64,000 bases of DNA, taken from Candidatus Litorirhabdus singularis. GTDB lineage: Bacteria > Pseudomonadota > Gammaproteobacteria > Pseudomonadales > Halieaceae. The DNA lies in assembly GCF_026262625.1 (NCBI RefSeq), contig NZ_SHNN01000001.1, positions 1,612,001 to 1,676,000 on the forward strand, in the 5' to 3' direction. Within the stretch, counting starts at the first letter, position 1, and each line of letters begins with the position of its first letter. The notes below the pieces were generated by a model. That model was not told the DNA's origin. It saw only the letters and a program-made list of their open reading frames with translations, and ran no database searches. The translations under genes were made by a program, and so were the position numbers. Positions 38,188 through 46,242 of this stretch are shown piece after piece.

Positions 38188-39000
38188 TTATGCTGAGGCC
38201 TTACGGCGACTTGCCAGGCCGGTCAGTCCAATAAGAGCGGAGCCGAACAGCCAGGCTGCTGCGGGCAGTGGTACCGGTGACACCTGCGAAAATTCAAGAT
38301 TGTCATAGAACACGCCAGAGCCGTTGTTGTTGGTAGAAGTAGCCCCGAAGCCAAATGTCAGGTTATCGCCAGCCATGTCAGCGGTAATAGCTAGTTCGAC
38401 AAAGTATCTCATCCATTCTTCTGGCAAATCGGTGGTGTCGTTTGAACTAAAGCGTTCCTTTCCGTCAACAAAATCTTGCGACAGAATGTAGGCAAAAGCA
38501 CTGCTATCGGCTTCCAGGTTTCCCATCTTCGCGTCATAGCTAAGCCTCCAGATACTGCCGACATCTTCTGCGCCAATTTGCTGCTCTTGGTAGGTCGAGG
38601 CTGCAACGTAACCGCCAAGTTGTCCATCCTGGTTGTTGTAATCGCTGTATTTAGACAGTACTACATCACCCTGACTGGGGCCGCCTTGGCCTGTCGCTAC
38701 TCCCTGGATGGAGCCCGGATCACCATTGGCGGCAGGGTAAGGACCGTATTGGCCGAGGATAGCAGCAGTCGTGTTGTTGTAGGGGTTGCTTGCATAGACG
38801 ATGCCGTAAATCTGCCAGCCGTCAGCATCCAGATCGTTCACAAAGCCATTGTCGGGGTCTGAAAAACCCTGATTGGGTGTCATGCCCTCAAAATTCTGGG
38901 TATAGGTTGTCAATGCGGCGCTGCTGACGGGCGCAAAGGCAACTGTTGTGGCAAAGACCAACGCGGTCAGCGCGGCTCTCTTATGCATATTGTGTGTCAT
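38188..39000 (-). CDS. PEP-CTERM sorted exported protein
   Basis: A 270-residue protein from the ATG at 39000, which has a CAGGAC ribosome site and yields a signal peptide (HKRAALTALVFATTVAFAPVSSA); a longer in-frame reading to 39174 lacks these. The mature part is low in Lys and Cys and rich in Asn, Gly, Asp and aromatic residues, with a beta-sandwich look (SGVFYDNLEFS near the end). The C-terminus is a PEP-CTERM tail: VPLPAAAWLFGSALIGL followed by ASRRKASA. Exosortase is expected to cleave it and release it to the surface or matrix; the exosortase genes are outside the window. Role unknown, possibly biofilm/matrix. Confidence 0.85.
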   Translation of the reverse strand: MTHNMHKRAALTALVFATTVAFAPVSSAALTTYTQNFEGMTPNQGFSDPDNGFVNDLDADGWQIYGIVYASNPYNNTTAAILGQYGPYPAANGDPGSIQGVATGQGGPSQGDVVLSKYSDYNNQDGQLGGYVAASTYQEQQIGAEDVGSIWRLSYDAKMGNLEADSSAFAYILSQDFVDGKERFSSNDTTDLPEEWMRYFVELAITADMAGDNLTFGFGATSTNNNGSGVFYDNLEFSQVSPVPLPAAAWLFGSALIGLTGLASRRKASA

Positions 39001-39338
39001 ATTCAAGTCCTGTTTTGTGCTAATTATTACTATTTGAGGCCATACACTACCATTCAGCGCGGTGCTTACCTCAGGAATTGCGATGAACGGGCTCTTTTTT
39101 GAGACTAACTTCAAGCTTGCGTGTCGGCGAGATAAACCCTCCGTAGCGCCAGACTCTGCAAAATTCAGGGACAAGTTGTGCCTGAAAAACTGTCATTGCT
39201 TCAAAGTGACGCTCGATAAGGGCGGGGCGCTGAGCGCGACATTAAAGTGGGTGGCAGCGGCTCCGCGGGAGGCTTGCATAAATTGAAACCGGCAACAATA
39301 ATATTTTGCGTGTTCCCACGCTCGGAGTAACTAGATTG
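39001..39338. other. Intergenic region between PEP-CTERM and NTF2-like genes
   Basis: Holds the divergent promoters of the two flanking genes. Short plus-strand frames (for example 39062-39286) have no recognisable family or ribosome site and overlap the unused upstream extension of the PEP-CTERM frame. No repeat or RNA feature seen. Confidence 0.45.
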
Positions 39339-39875
39339 TCAGATAATGATAAGGACCCACTTGAATCCCCATGGCTGCAGCGCCTGGAGCAGGTAGAGAG
39401 CGAACTCGCCATTCGCAACTTGATAGCCCGCTATGGGATGGCGGTGGACTGCGGTGATGCGGAGGCGGCGGCGGCACTGCATACTGAAAATTGCATCTAC
39501 GAGGTATCTGCGCCTGGTACCGGCCGTGACGACGCGGATATGCACACTCAGCCGAGTCTTGTAATGGAAGGGCGCCAAGCGATTCGCGATATGGTGTTGG
39601 GCGCCGGCCATCAGGCGCTGCTGCCTTTTTGTGCCCACACCGTGGGCCCTTTGGAGGTCTCAGTCGCTGGCGATCGCGCGACTGCCATGGGTTATTCGCG
39701 GCTTTATCACGATGCAGGCGGCGTCACTCGATTGATGCGCCTGGGCTTCAACCGCTGGCACTTGCTCAAGCAGAACCAGCGATGGCGTATCGCGTGTCGC
39801 ACGTCTTGCCCCATTGGTAGTGAAGCGGCGCAACAATTGTTGCGTGATGGTATTGGGGACTGGAGTGATATTTAG
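39339..39875 (+). CDS. SnoaL/NTF2-like protein
   Basis: A 178-residue protein. I chose the TTG at 39339 because GGAGTAACTAGA precedes it at ribosome-site spacing; another TTG at 39306 has no such site. The domain is a typical NTF2-like cone fold: ELAIRNLIARYGMAVDCGDAEAAAALHTENCIYEV at the start (split here around residue 30), then VMEGRQAIRDMVLG, FCAHTVGPLEV and RWRIACRTSCPIG near the end. Such SnoaL-like proteins are isomerases, dehydratases or hydroxylating-enzyme partners, or have no catalysis at all; this one cannot be assigned. Its last 110 bases overlap the oppositely oriented DUF1499 gene. Confidence 0.75.
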   Translation, partial: SDNDKDPLESPWLQRLEQVESELAIRNLIARYGMAVDCGDAEAAAALHTENCIYEVSAPGTGRDDADMHTQPSLVMEGRQAIRDMVLGAGHQALLPFCAHTVGPLEVSVAGDRATAMGYSRLYHDAGGVTRLMRLGFNRWHLLKQNQRWRIACRTSCPIGSEAAQQLLRDGIGDWSDI

Positions 39876-40347
39876 TGACAAGGTGGTGGCGATCACCGGC
39901 GTCGGCCAGGCAGCTTTCAGCGTCTTCATCAGCCAAGTGAGTACGCAGTGTTTCCAGGCGCTGACGATTGGTGCCCATATCGCTGATTCCAAGCCGGGAG
40001 GACGAGCGCATCTGGATCACACCGGCCTGCTCATCAAACAATAACTGTACGTCATCACGAAACCGCAGCAGAGGTGTTTTGACCACAGCTTGCACAAAGT
40101 CATCCGAAGCTATAGTAATGGTCCAGTTTTTCTGACCAGACAACCATCGCTTAAGAGACTCCCACTGCTCTGCTGTGGCATGCAGTGGTTCAATGGCGCT
40201 ACTGCCTTCGCCAATCTGACTGTTGACGCAGTTGGGCAGCCCACCGCAGGGTGGCAGGCTTGCTTCGGCAGCAGGTTTTTCTGGTGCACTGGTGCAACCA
40301 AAGAGTAAAACCGTGATCAAAGGCAGACAGAGTCGGTGTGTTTTCAT
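39766..40347 (-). CDS. DUF1499 lipoprotein with C-terminal extension
   Basis: A 193-residue protein with a lipoprotein signal (ITVLLFGC, Cys18). Then PPCGGLPNCVNSQ, AVVKTPLLRFRDDVQLLF and IQMRSSSRLGISDMGTNRQRLETL, which are the landmarks of DUF1499, a family of unknown function. The family domain ends near residue 139. The remaining ~54 residues (rich in His, Cys and Tyr) are unusual and are encoded antisense to the end of the NTF2-like gene, so they may be read-through of an ancestral stop rather than selected sequence. Predicted location: inner or outer membrane, periplasmic face. Confidence 0.75.
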   Translation of the reverse strand: MKTHRLCLPLITVLLFGCTSAPEKPAAEASLPPCGGLPNCVNSQIGEGSSAIEPLHATAEQWESLKRWLSGQKNWTITIASDDFVQAVVKTPLLRFRDDVQLLFDEQAGVIQMRSSSRLGISDMGTNRQRLETLRTHLADEDAESCLADAGDRHHLVTKYHSSPQYHHATIVAPLHYQWGKTCDTRYAIAGSA

Positions 40348-40398
40348 ACTATGACTTTAACGCGTTCCTACACAAAGTAGTATCCACAGGTATCTATT

Positions 40399-41154
40399 AT
40401 GTCCAGACAATCTGTTCGACCCAGTGTATGTGCCACACTCCTTCTGAGTCTGCTGTTTCTGCCGCTGTCAGTTAGCGCGGCACTCGACCTGAAAACCTGG
40501 ACCGACCTGCTGGCTGAGGCGGTGACCGACGGTGCGGTGGACTACAGTCGCTGGGATAAAAATGCCCGCTTTGACGCATTGGTCGAGCAGATTGCTACCG
40601 TCGACACTGGCGCAATGAACCGTCAACAGAAGCTGGTGTTCTATATCAACGCCTACAATATCCTTGCCGCTCAGGGTATTCTCGATGGCAACTCACCTGA
40701 CGGTTTGCTGGCGCGCTATGCTTATTTTAAACGTGATACCTACCTGGTCTCAGGAGCCCGCATTACGCTCCATGCGCTAGAGCATGAATTGATACGACCA
40801 TTGCAAGAGCCACGTATTCATTTCGCTATTGTGTGTGCCAGTGTGTCCTGTCCCATTCTGCAGAGTGAGGCCTATACGCTCGAGAATTTGGATCAGCAGC
40901 TGCAAGCTGCAACGACGGAGTTTATCAACGACCCGCGGCGCAACCAGTTTGATAGGGCCAACGCTTCGGCGAACCTATCCAGCATTTTCAAATGGTTCGA
41001 AGAAGATTTTGTGGAGGCAGCAGGCTCGCTGCAGGCCTATCTGGCACCGCTGGTTGAAAACGAGGAGGTAGCGGCGCTGCTGGAAGATGAGGCGTTCAAG
41101 ATTCGGTATCAGAGGTACGATTGGAGCCTGAACGGGACGCTTTCTTTACCTTGA
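40399..41154 (+). CDS. DUF547-domain exported protein
   Basis: A 251-residue protein with a signal peptide (SVCATLLLSLLFLPLSVSAAL). The DUF547 core is visible: VDYSRWDKNARFDALVEQI, FYINAYNILAAQGIL, HALEHELIRP, then IHFAIVCASVSCPIL and FKWFEEDF. The Cys in VCASVSCP and the His residues in HALEHELIRP and IHF are conserved in the family, suggesting a hydrolase or cysteine-based active site, but no activity is established in general. It is divergent from the DUF1499 gene. Confidence 0.8.
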   Translation: MSRQSVRPSVCATLLLSLLFLPLSVSAALDLKTWTDLLAEAVTDGAVDYSRWDKNARFDALVEQIATVDTGAMNRQQKLVFYINAYNILAAQGILDGNSPDGLLARYAYFKRDTYLVSGARITLHALEHELIRPLQEPRIHFAIVCASVSCPILQSEAYTLENLDQQLQAATTEFINDPRRNQFDRANASANLSSIFKWFEEDFVEAAGSLQAYLAPLVENEEVAALLEDEAFKIRYQRYDWSLNGTLSLP

Positions 41155-41167
41155 TTTGCTGCGGCGA

Positions 41168-41464
41168 TTAGCGCTTATACTGCGTTGGGCAATAGCCTCT
41201 ACTGACGTGTGGAGAGCGAAGTTGTAGATGCTTGGTTTTGCGCCCGCTTACGCGCTTGCGCCAGAGTCGGAACGAGCGTGGTTTAAGGTGGCCCCGCATT
41301 AACGCAATCACGGCAGATTCATTAAGACCAAACAACGTCTCTATGGCTTCAAATGGTGTGCGATCTTCCCATGCCATTTCTACTACACGCGACACTTCGC
41401 TGGAATGCAGGCACACATCTTTTGGGGGTGGTAGTGGGTTCATATCGGCCGGTATTTCGATCAT
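41168..41464 (-). CDS. TIGR03643-family small conserved protein
   Basis: A 98-residue protein from the ATG at 41464 (a TTG at 41476 would add four residues). It has the family core VVEMAWEDRTPFEAIETLFGL, ESAVIALMRGHLKPRSF and RLWRKRVSGRKTKH. The helix pattern suggests a small nucleic-acid or RNA-binding helix-turn-helix-like protein, though I know of no proven function. It is convergent with the DUF547 gene with 13 bases between stops. Confidence 0.8.
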   Translation of the reverse strand: MIEIPADMNPLPPPKDVCLHSSEVSRVVEMAWEDRTPFEAIETLFGLNESAVIALMRGHLKPRSFRLWRKRVSGRKTKHLQLRSPHVSRGYCPTQYKR

Positions 41465-41650
41465 AACGTTGCGCAAATGTTAAAAGGACTATACGGCGTC
41501 AGCGAGTGAGCCGATGACTATACGGATAAAAAGAAGTGGGCTTATAGAGACAGCCGAAGTTGCCAAGCGCGGAAAACAAGGAGTTACTTAAACGACGCTG
41601 CGCCGAGCGCGGGGAGTGATTCCCCGGAGTTGCTTGAAGCACCACAGAAC

Positions 41651-42790
41651 CTACTGTGGAATAAGGTCCGGTCGATAGCGAAGAATATCTTCCAGGGTAA
41701 TAGTAGAGCCAGCAGCTTGCCCTGCCGCCTGTACCTCAGGCTTTTGCATAGAGAAAGTGTCAAAGTAGTCAGCGCAGTATTCAAGCCACCCATTTTTGAA
41801 GCGGCGAACGCTTGCACCCCAGGCCATTTCCACCTCTTCACCATCGGGTAAAACGGCCACCTGTTTCCACATCTGTACTGATGTCTCACCGTTCCACAAA
41901 ATCTCTGACATGGGCTGAAACGTGATATTGCCCATTTTGCCCATTACATCGGTCATCCACGCACGGATCTCCGCCTGTCCCTCAAAGCGACCGAAAATTG
42001 GATCGATATACACTGAGTCGGTTGGGTGCATAAGATCCGCAACCACATTGAAGTTCATTGTCATTACTGGATCATTGTGAATGGCATGCAACTCATCATG
42101 GCTCAGGCCGCTGGCCTGCTCCAGCACGTCCGGTGCAGAGCCGTCACTGTGAGCCTGCGCCCGGCTCTGGGCCCAACTTGCCGCCGCCGCAGTTAGCGGC
42201 TCTGGATCGCCCCGATCTACCGTGGGCCAGTTCATCTGCGGATAGTCTGGCAGAGGTTCTGGTTCTGGCATGCCTTCCGGTAATACGGCATCAGCAGGCG
42301 GTGGTGTGCGGCTCGACATAGTGTCATAGATATCCGCCACCCAGGTCATCCAGCCATCTTCAAAGCGGCGCACGCTAAGACCATCCGCCAGCGGTATTTC
42401 AACGCCATCCAGCTTGGCTACCATTTTCCATTCATCGATGATCGCCGCGCCGTTATTAAATGATGCTGATTCTTGCTGCGGGACAAACTCAATAAAAGAT
42501 ATTTCTGCCATAGTCGGAAGCAGCCAGCCACGAATATCCTTCTGGCCATAGTTGGCACCAAAGATTGCGTCGAAATACATGGAATCGTTGGGACGCATAA
42601 AATCGGCCATCACTTCCAAACCGCGGCCATCAAGGTCGGGATGTGCCAGTACGCTCATCATCGCCTCGGAATCCAGACCACTGGGCGAGGTAACTATACG
42701 GTCCAGAGTCATCTCCTGGTCCTTGCGCTCACTCATGTAGGCAGTCACAAAGGCATCCTGCTGTGCACTAAAAGTTGGCTCTTTACTCAT
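41651..42790 (-). CDS. Tandem-duplicated SnoaL/NTF2-like protein
   Basis: A 379-residue cytoplasmic protein made of two copies of one domain. Copy 1 (~56-157) reads LEVMADFMRPNDSMYFDAIFG ... SVRRFEDGWMTWVADIYDT, and copy 2 (~246-345) NVVADLMHPTDSVYIDPIFG ... SVRRFKNGWLEYCADYFDT. The linker (~160-215) is Pro/Glu-rich. NTF2-like cones usually dimerise, so the duplication may build a covalent pseudo-dimer. No catalytic residues can be assigned. Neighbouring TonB receptor and a third NTF2-like protein suggest a role in metabolism of an imported compound, which is inference. Confidence 0.72.
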   Translation of the reverse strand: MSKEPTFSAQQDAFVTAYMSERKDQEMTLDRIVTSPSGLDSEAMMSVLAHPDLDGRGLEVMADFMRPNDSMYFDAIFGANYGQKDIRGWLLPTMAEISFIEFVPQQESASFNNGAAIIDEWKMVAKLDGVEIPLADGLSVRRFEDGWMTWVADIYDTMSSRTPPPADAVLPEGMPEPEPLPDYPQMNWPTVDRGDPEPLTAAAASWAQSRAQAHSDGSAPDVLEQASGLSHDELHAIHNDPVMTMNFNVVADLMHPTDSVYIDPIFGRFEGQAEIRAWMTDVMGKMGNITFQPMSEILWNGETSVQMWKQVAVLPDGEEVEMAWGASVRRFKNGWLEYCADYFDTFSMQKPEVQAAGQAAGSTITLEDILRYRPDLIPQ

Positions 42791-42976
42791 ACCAAATACT
42801 CACGTTGACTAATTATTATGAGCTGAGCATAGACGAGCTGAAGAAAGATTTCCAGAAAACCGGACAATTTGACGGTTTTAAAGCATAGGCAGGTTGGCTT
42901 CGTCTATGCCGGCAACTCAACGACCGAAATGAGTGTCCAGGTGGGCTAGGTACTTAGGGTGGGATAAGTGTATGAA

Positions 42977-42999
42977 CCCGGAGGCTAAATTCCTCCGGG
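42977..42999 (-). terminator. Stem-loop after the second TonB receptor gene
   Basis: CCCGGAGG (42977-42984) and CCTCCGGG (42992-42999) pair perfectly around a 7-base loop, 35 bases past the receptor's stop on the minus strand. A terminator is the likely role although no T-run follows. Confidence 0.5.
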
Positions 43000-43034
43000 C
43001 TCACAATCAGGTTACCGATGCTTTAAGCGGAGAC

Positions 43035-45338
43035 CTAGTTGGTTCTATAGTTCAGTGTCAAACCGTAGGTCAGCGGTGGGGCATTGATACCGACAAACCC
43101 GCCCATAAGCGGGGCATCAAGGGCAACAACCTGGTACTCCTCGTCCAGCAAGTTGCGGCCCCACAAGGTCACCTCCCACTTGTTATTGGGACCTTGTATA
43201 CCCAGGCGAGCGTTGACCAGCTCTGTCGACTCCTGCAGCAGGCTTTCATCTAAATCCGATGCCATGTAGAACTCGTCGCTGTAGTTATATTCCAGTCGCG
43301 CAAACCAGCCCATGTTATTGCTAAATCGATCCGCAAGCTGGATGTAGGTGCTGGCAGTCCACTCTGGGGCGTTATCCAGTGGTTTATCCGTCAAATCCTG
43401 TACGCAGTCTGCGGGAACAAATGGGCTGCCACCGGTGATTTCAAACAGCATTGCGGCTGTACACTCACCCTTTTTGAAATCGGAGTAAGTAGCATCGTTG
43501 TAACCCACGGCCAAACCTAAGGTGGCAAGAGAATTCGGAACGTACACCACGTCTAGCTCGACCCCTTTACTTTCCATGGAGCCGGCGTTGCGGACCGTAA
43601 TGTTGCCCCCATCAAAACTCTGGGATTGGAAGTCTTCGTATTCCACCAGAAATACCGTGGCGTTGACCTGTAAACGACGCTCTAACCAGGTGCTCTTTAT
43701 ACCAAGCTCGTAGTTGGTTGATTGCTCATCATCGAACTCGGGGTCGACTCCAGATGCGACGCGCAGCTGGTTAAAGCCTCCAGATTTAAAGCCCTGACTG
43801 GCACTGGCGTATAGCATCACGCCTTCACGTGCAAACCATGACAGCGAAACAGTCGGCGAGAAGTCACTGGCGTCGCGTTGGTCGTCGTAGAAAGTATCGG
43901 CCCCGGCGATAGGCGGCGCATCAATGCCCAGTGCGTTTGTGCCAGTAGCAATTTGACTGCCAACGCGGGTCTTTTCTTCGTAGGTTACACGGCCTCCCAA
44001 AGTCAGTTTCCAGTCTTCAGAAAATGTCCAGTTGGTCTGTCCAAAAATGGCGGCACTGGTTGTTTCATGCTTATTGGTGTCGGTGTTGATGGTTCCATCG
44101 GGGAAAACAAAACCGCCTGCAAACAAGCGGCCTGTTAACGCGGTAAAACCGTTGTCAGAAACGGTGTCCATGCTCGACCCATACAGAAACACGCCCACCT
44201 GATAATCCCACTTATCTCCTTCGGGGGAGGTAATGCGGAATTCGGTGGAGTACTGGTCTAGTTCTACGTCAGTAAAATAGTCAACCGCATCATATTGAGT
44301 AAAGTCCCCATCCCAACTGCTGAAGGACTCATAGCCTCGATAGGCAGTAATCCAGGTCAGGATGGTCTCATTGTCGAGCTCTTTGACCCACTCGGCGGCG
44401 ACGCCGTAGACCTTAACATCGTTAACAGAATCAACGTTTGTGGCAATTTTTCGATCAAATCCATCCGCGTTGCGATCATAGGGAATGCCGGTAGCAGCTT
44501 CATAGGCTGATGGGGGTAGTCCCAAGGAGGAACCGTCACCTTCATGATCCAGCACGTCCGGCGTGCAGCATGTTGAGTCATTCTCAGAATAGTCCAGGGT
44601 AATAGTTAAATCACCAGCGTTGTCCATAGCAAACAAGGTACGGGACTTGAGCCCGTATCGGGATGCATCATTAATGTCTGCGCCGGTAACCGTATTGGTT
44701 GCCAGCCCGTCACGCTCAACCCAGTAACCAGAAAGGCGAGTAGCGTGTCCGTTGTCACCCAATGGCACGTTGACCATGCCGCGCAGTTCATGCGCATTGT
44801 AGTTTCCCAGTACCCCTTCTACTTCAGCTTCGAACTGTTCTGACGGTGCTTTAGAAATAATGTTCAATGCTCCAGCCGCGGTGTTCTTGCCGTAGAGTGT
44901 GCCCTGTGGGCCGCGTAGAATTTCAACGCGCTGAATGTCCATCAAGTCCGCTACGCTCATACCCGCTCGACCCTGATAGACGCCATCGATAAAGATACCG
45001 ACGCTGGGGTCGATGCCGGCATTGGTGCCGGGCGATCCGATGCCGCGAATACGGATAGAGGTAGAGCGTGAATCTGTAATTGGGGATATTTTTAGACTGG
45101 GCGTGTATTGCTCTAACTGCTTCAGATTTGTGGTACCACTGTCCTTGAAAAACTCATCGGTGAAAGCCGCGACGGAAATGGCAACTTCTTGTAGATTTTC
45201 CTCTCGGCGATTGGCGGTTACAATGACCTCTTCTAGTTCCACCACCTCTTTGCCTGAGTCAACTTTTTCGGTTTGAGCGAACAGCAGCTGGCTAAAGCCA
45301 GCCCACCCGATTAAGACTAGCGTTACACTCTTTCTCAT
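43035..45338 (-). CDS. TonB-dependent outer-membrane receptor
   Basis: A 767-residue receptor with a signal peptide (VTLVLIGWAGFSQLLFAQ), TonB-box-like VELEEVIVTANRRE, plug motifs (QRVEILRGPQGTLYGKNTAAGALN and FIDGVYQGRAGMS), and a barrel ending GLTLNYRTN. The last residue is Asn rather than the usual aromatic. It is of the same broad class as the receptor at 33.0 kb but clearly divergent in the barrel. Its promoter region (45339-45600) is AT-rich. Substrate unknown; nearby genes encode the NTF2-like duplication and an EthD-like protein. Confidence 0.9.
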   Translation of the reverse strand: MRKSVTLVLIGWAGFSQLLFAQTEKVDSGKEVVELEEVIVTANRREENLQEVAISVAAFTDEFFKDSGTTNLKQLEQYTPSLKISPITDSRSTSIRIRGIGSPGTNAGIDPSVGIFIDGVYQGRAGMSVADLMDIQRVEILRGPQGTLYGKNTAAGALNIISKAPSEQFEAEVEGVLGNYNAHELRGMVNVPLGDNGHATRLSGYWVERDGLATNTVTGADINDASRYGLKSRTLFAMDNAGDLTITLDYSENDSTCCTPDVLDHEGDGSSLGLPPSAYEAATGIPYDRNADGFDRKIATNVDSVNDVKVYGVAAEWVKELDNETILTWITAYRGYESFSSWDGDFTQYDAVDYFTDVELDQYSTEFRITSPEGDKWDYQVGVFLYGSSMDTVSDNGFTALTGRLFAGGFVFPDGTINTDTNKHETTSAAIFGQTNWTFSEDWKLTLGGRVTYEEKTRVGSQIATGTNALGIDAPPIAGADTFYDDQRDASDFSPTVSLSWFAREGVMLYASASQGFKSGGFNQLRVASGVDPEFDDEQSTNYELGIKSTWLERRLQVNATVFLVEYEDFQSQSFDGGNITVRNAGSMESKGVELDVVYVPNSLATLGLAVGYNDATYSDFKKGECTAAMLFEITGGSPFVPADCVQDLTDKPLDNAPEWTASTYIQLADRFSNNMGWFARLEYNYSDEFYMASDLDESLLQESTELVNARLGIQGPNNKWEVTLWGRNLLDEEYQVVALDAPLMGGFVGINAPPLTYGLTLNYRTN

Positions 45339-45600
45339 GAATCCCTCACCAATTTAGTTATGCAACATCGATCTGACTGATCATGTTTAACCTTTGGATC
45401 TACTTCTTATAATTTTTATATGTGGTTGTAGCTTATAGCTAAAGCCAGGGCTTGCTGAAATTATGATTTCTTATAATTGTGAAGCCAGTGTACGTTTCAT
45501 TGGTCAGATTGCCAATGCGTGTCTCAATGGCCGCCAGGCAGGTTGAGATATTGCTGAATGGCCACACGGTATTGTCGCCAGCGTTTATAACTATGCGGCT

Positions 45601-45987
45601 CTAGTCAGAGCTCTGCACCGGCCCTTCATGGGACTGTATCAACTGATACCAACCCGAACCCCTTATCGCCATCGGAATGCCGCCTAACTTTTTGCCGGTT
45701 TCCAGGTGTCGCTTGCGCCCTGCCCAGGCATCACTATCCGCTTGCCAATCGTTGAGCACTTGCTCGGCCTCTTCGTAGGTTTCCGCCTCCACCTCATACA
45801 GGGAGAGGTAGCCCGATGCTGTATCAATATCCAGATGAGGCCCGCTGAGCTTGAACACGCTGCCCCGAATCATATGCGGACAATGGGCGGTGTCTTCGAT
45901 GTGCTGATCGATGAACCATTCATCGAAAGCCGCTTGGTCTTTATCAGATTGTGGCTCACAGAGTCCAATAAGAACAAAGCGCGGCAT
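45601..45987 (-). CDS. EthD/dimeric alpha-beta-barrel-like small protein
   Basis: A 128-residue protein with a strong AAGGAG ribosome site. It begins with a beta strand (PRFVLIGLCEP), then AAFDEWFIDQHIEDTAHCPHMIRGSVFKL, with the H-x-x-D and WY-x-x-H-like spacing seen in EthD/stress-responsive ferredoxin-like folds, then YLSLYEVEAETYEEAEQVL. These proteins are small dimeric barrels that often assist degradation pathways or act as monooxygenase-like enzymes. The assignment is by fold pattern; function is unknown. Same strand as the TonB receptor, upstream of it by ~260 bases. Confidence 0.62.
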   Translation of the reverse strand: MPRFVLIGLCEPQSDKDQAAFDEWFIDQHIEDTAHCPHMIRGSVFKLSGPHLDIDTASGYLSLYEVEAETYEEAEQVLNDWQADSDAWAGRKRHLETGKKLGGIPMAIRGSGWYQLIQSHEGPVQSSD

Positions 45988-46242
45988 GGCCTATCTCCTT
46001 GTGGTCAGTTGAATACGCGAAAGTATAGTGCAAATTTTCCTGTGCGCTATTTGTCTTCCGCCATTCGCGAGCTGGGTGAGACTATTATCCTGCAAACTGA
46101 TGAGCACATTGAGCAGCAGTAAAGTGGCATTGGCCTGTCGATGCTATGTTGTCGGTAGAGGATCCATGATGGATTTCACTGGTCCAGTTGGGTTAACGTG
46201 TCAGCCGTCCATTTTTCGCTCATCAACCAGGCTACAACGCTT

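Noticed and set aside
39062-39286. 74-codon plus-strand frame between the PEP-CTERM and NTF2-like genes
   Set aside because: No family likeness and it lies in a region expected to hold divergent promoters.
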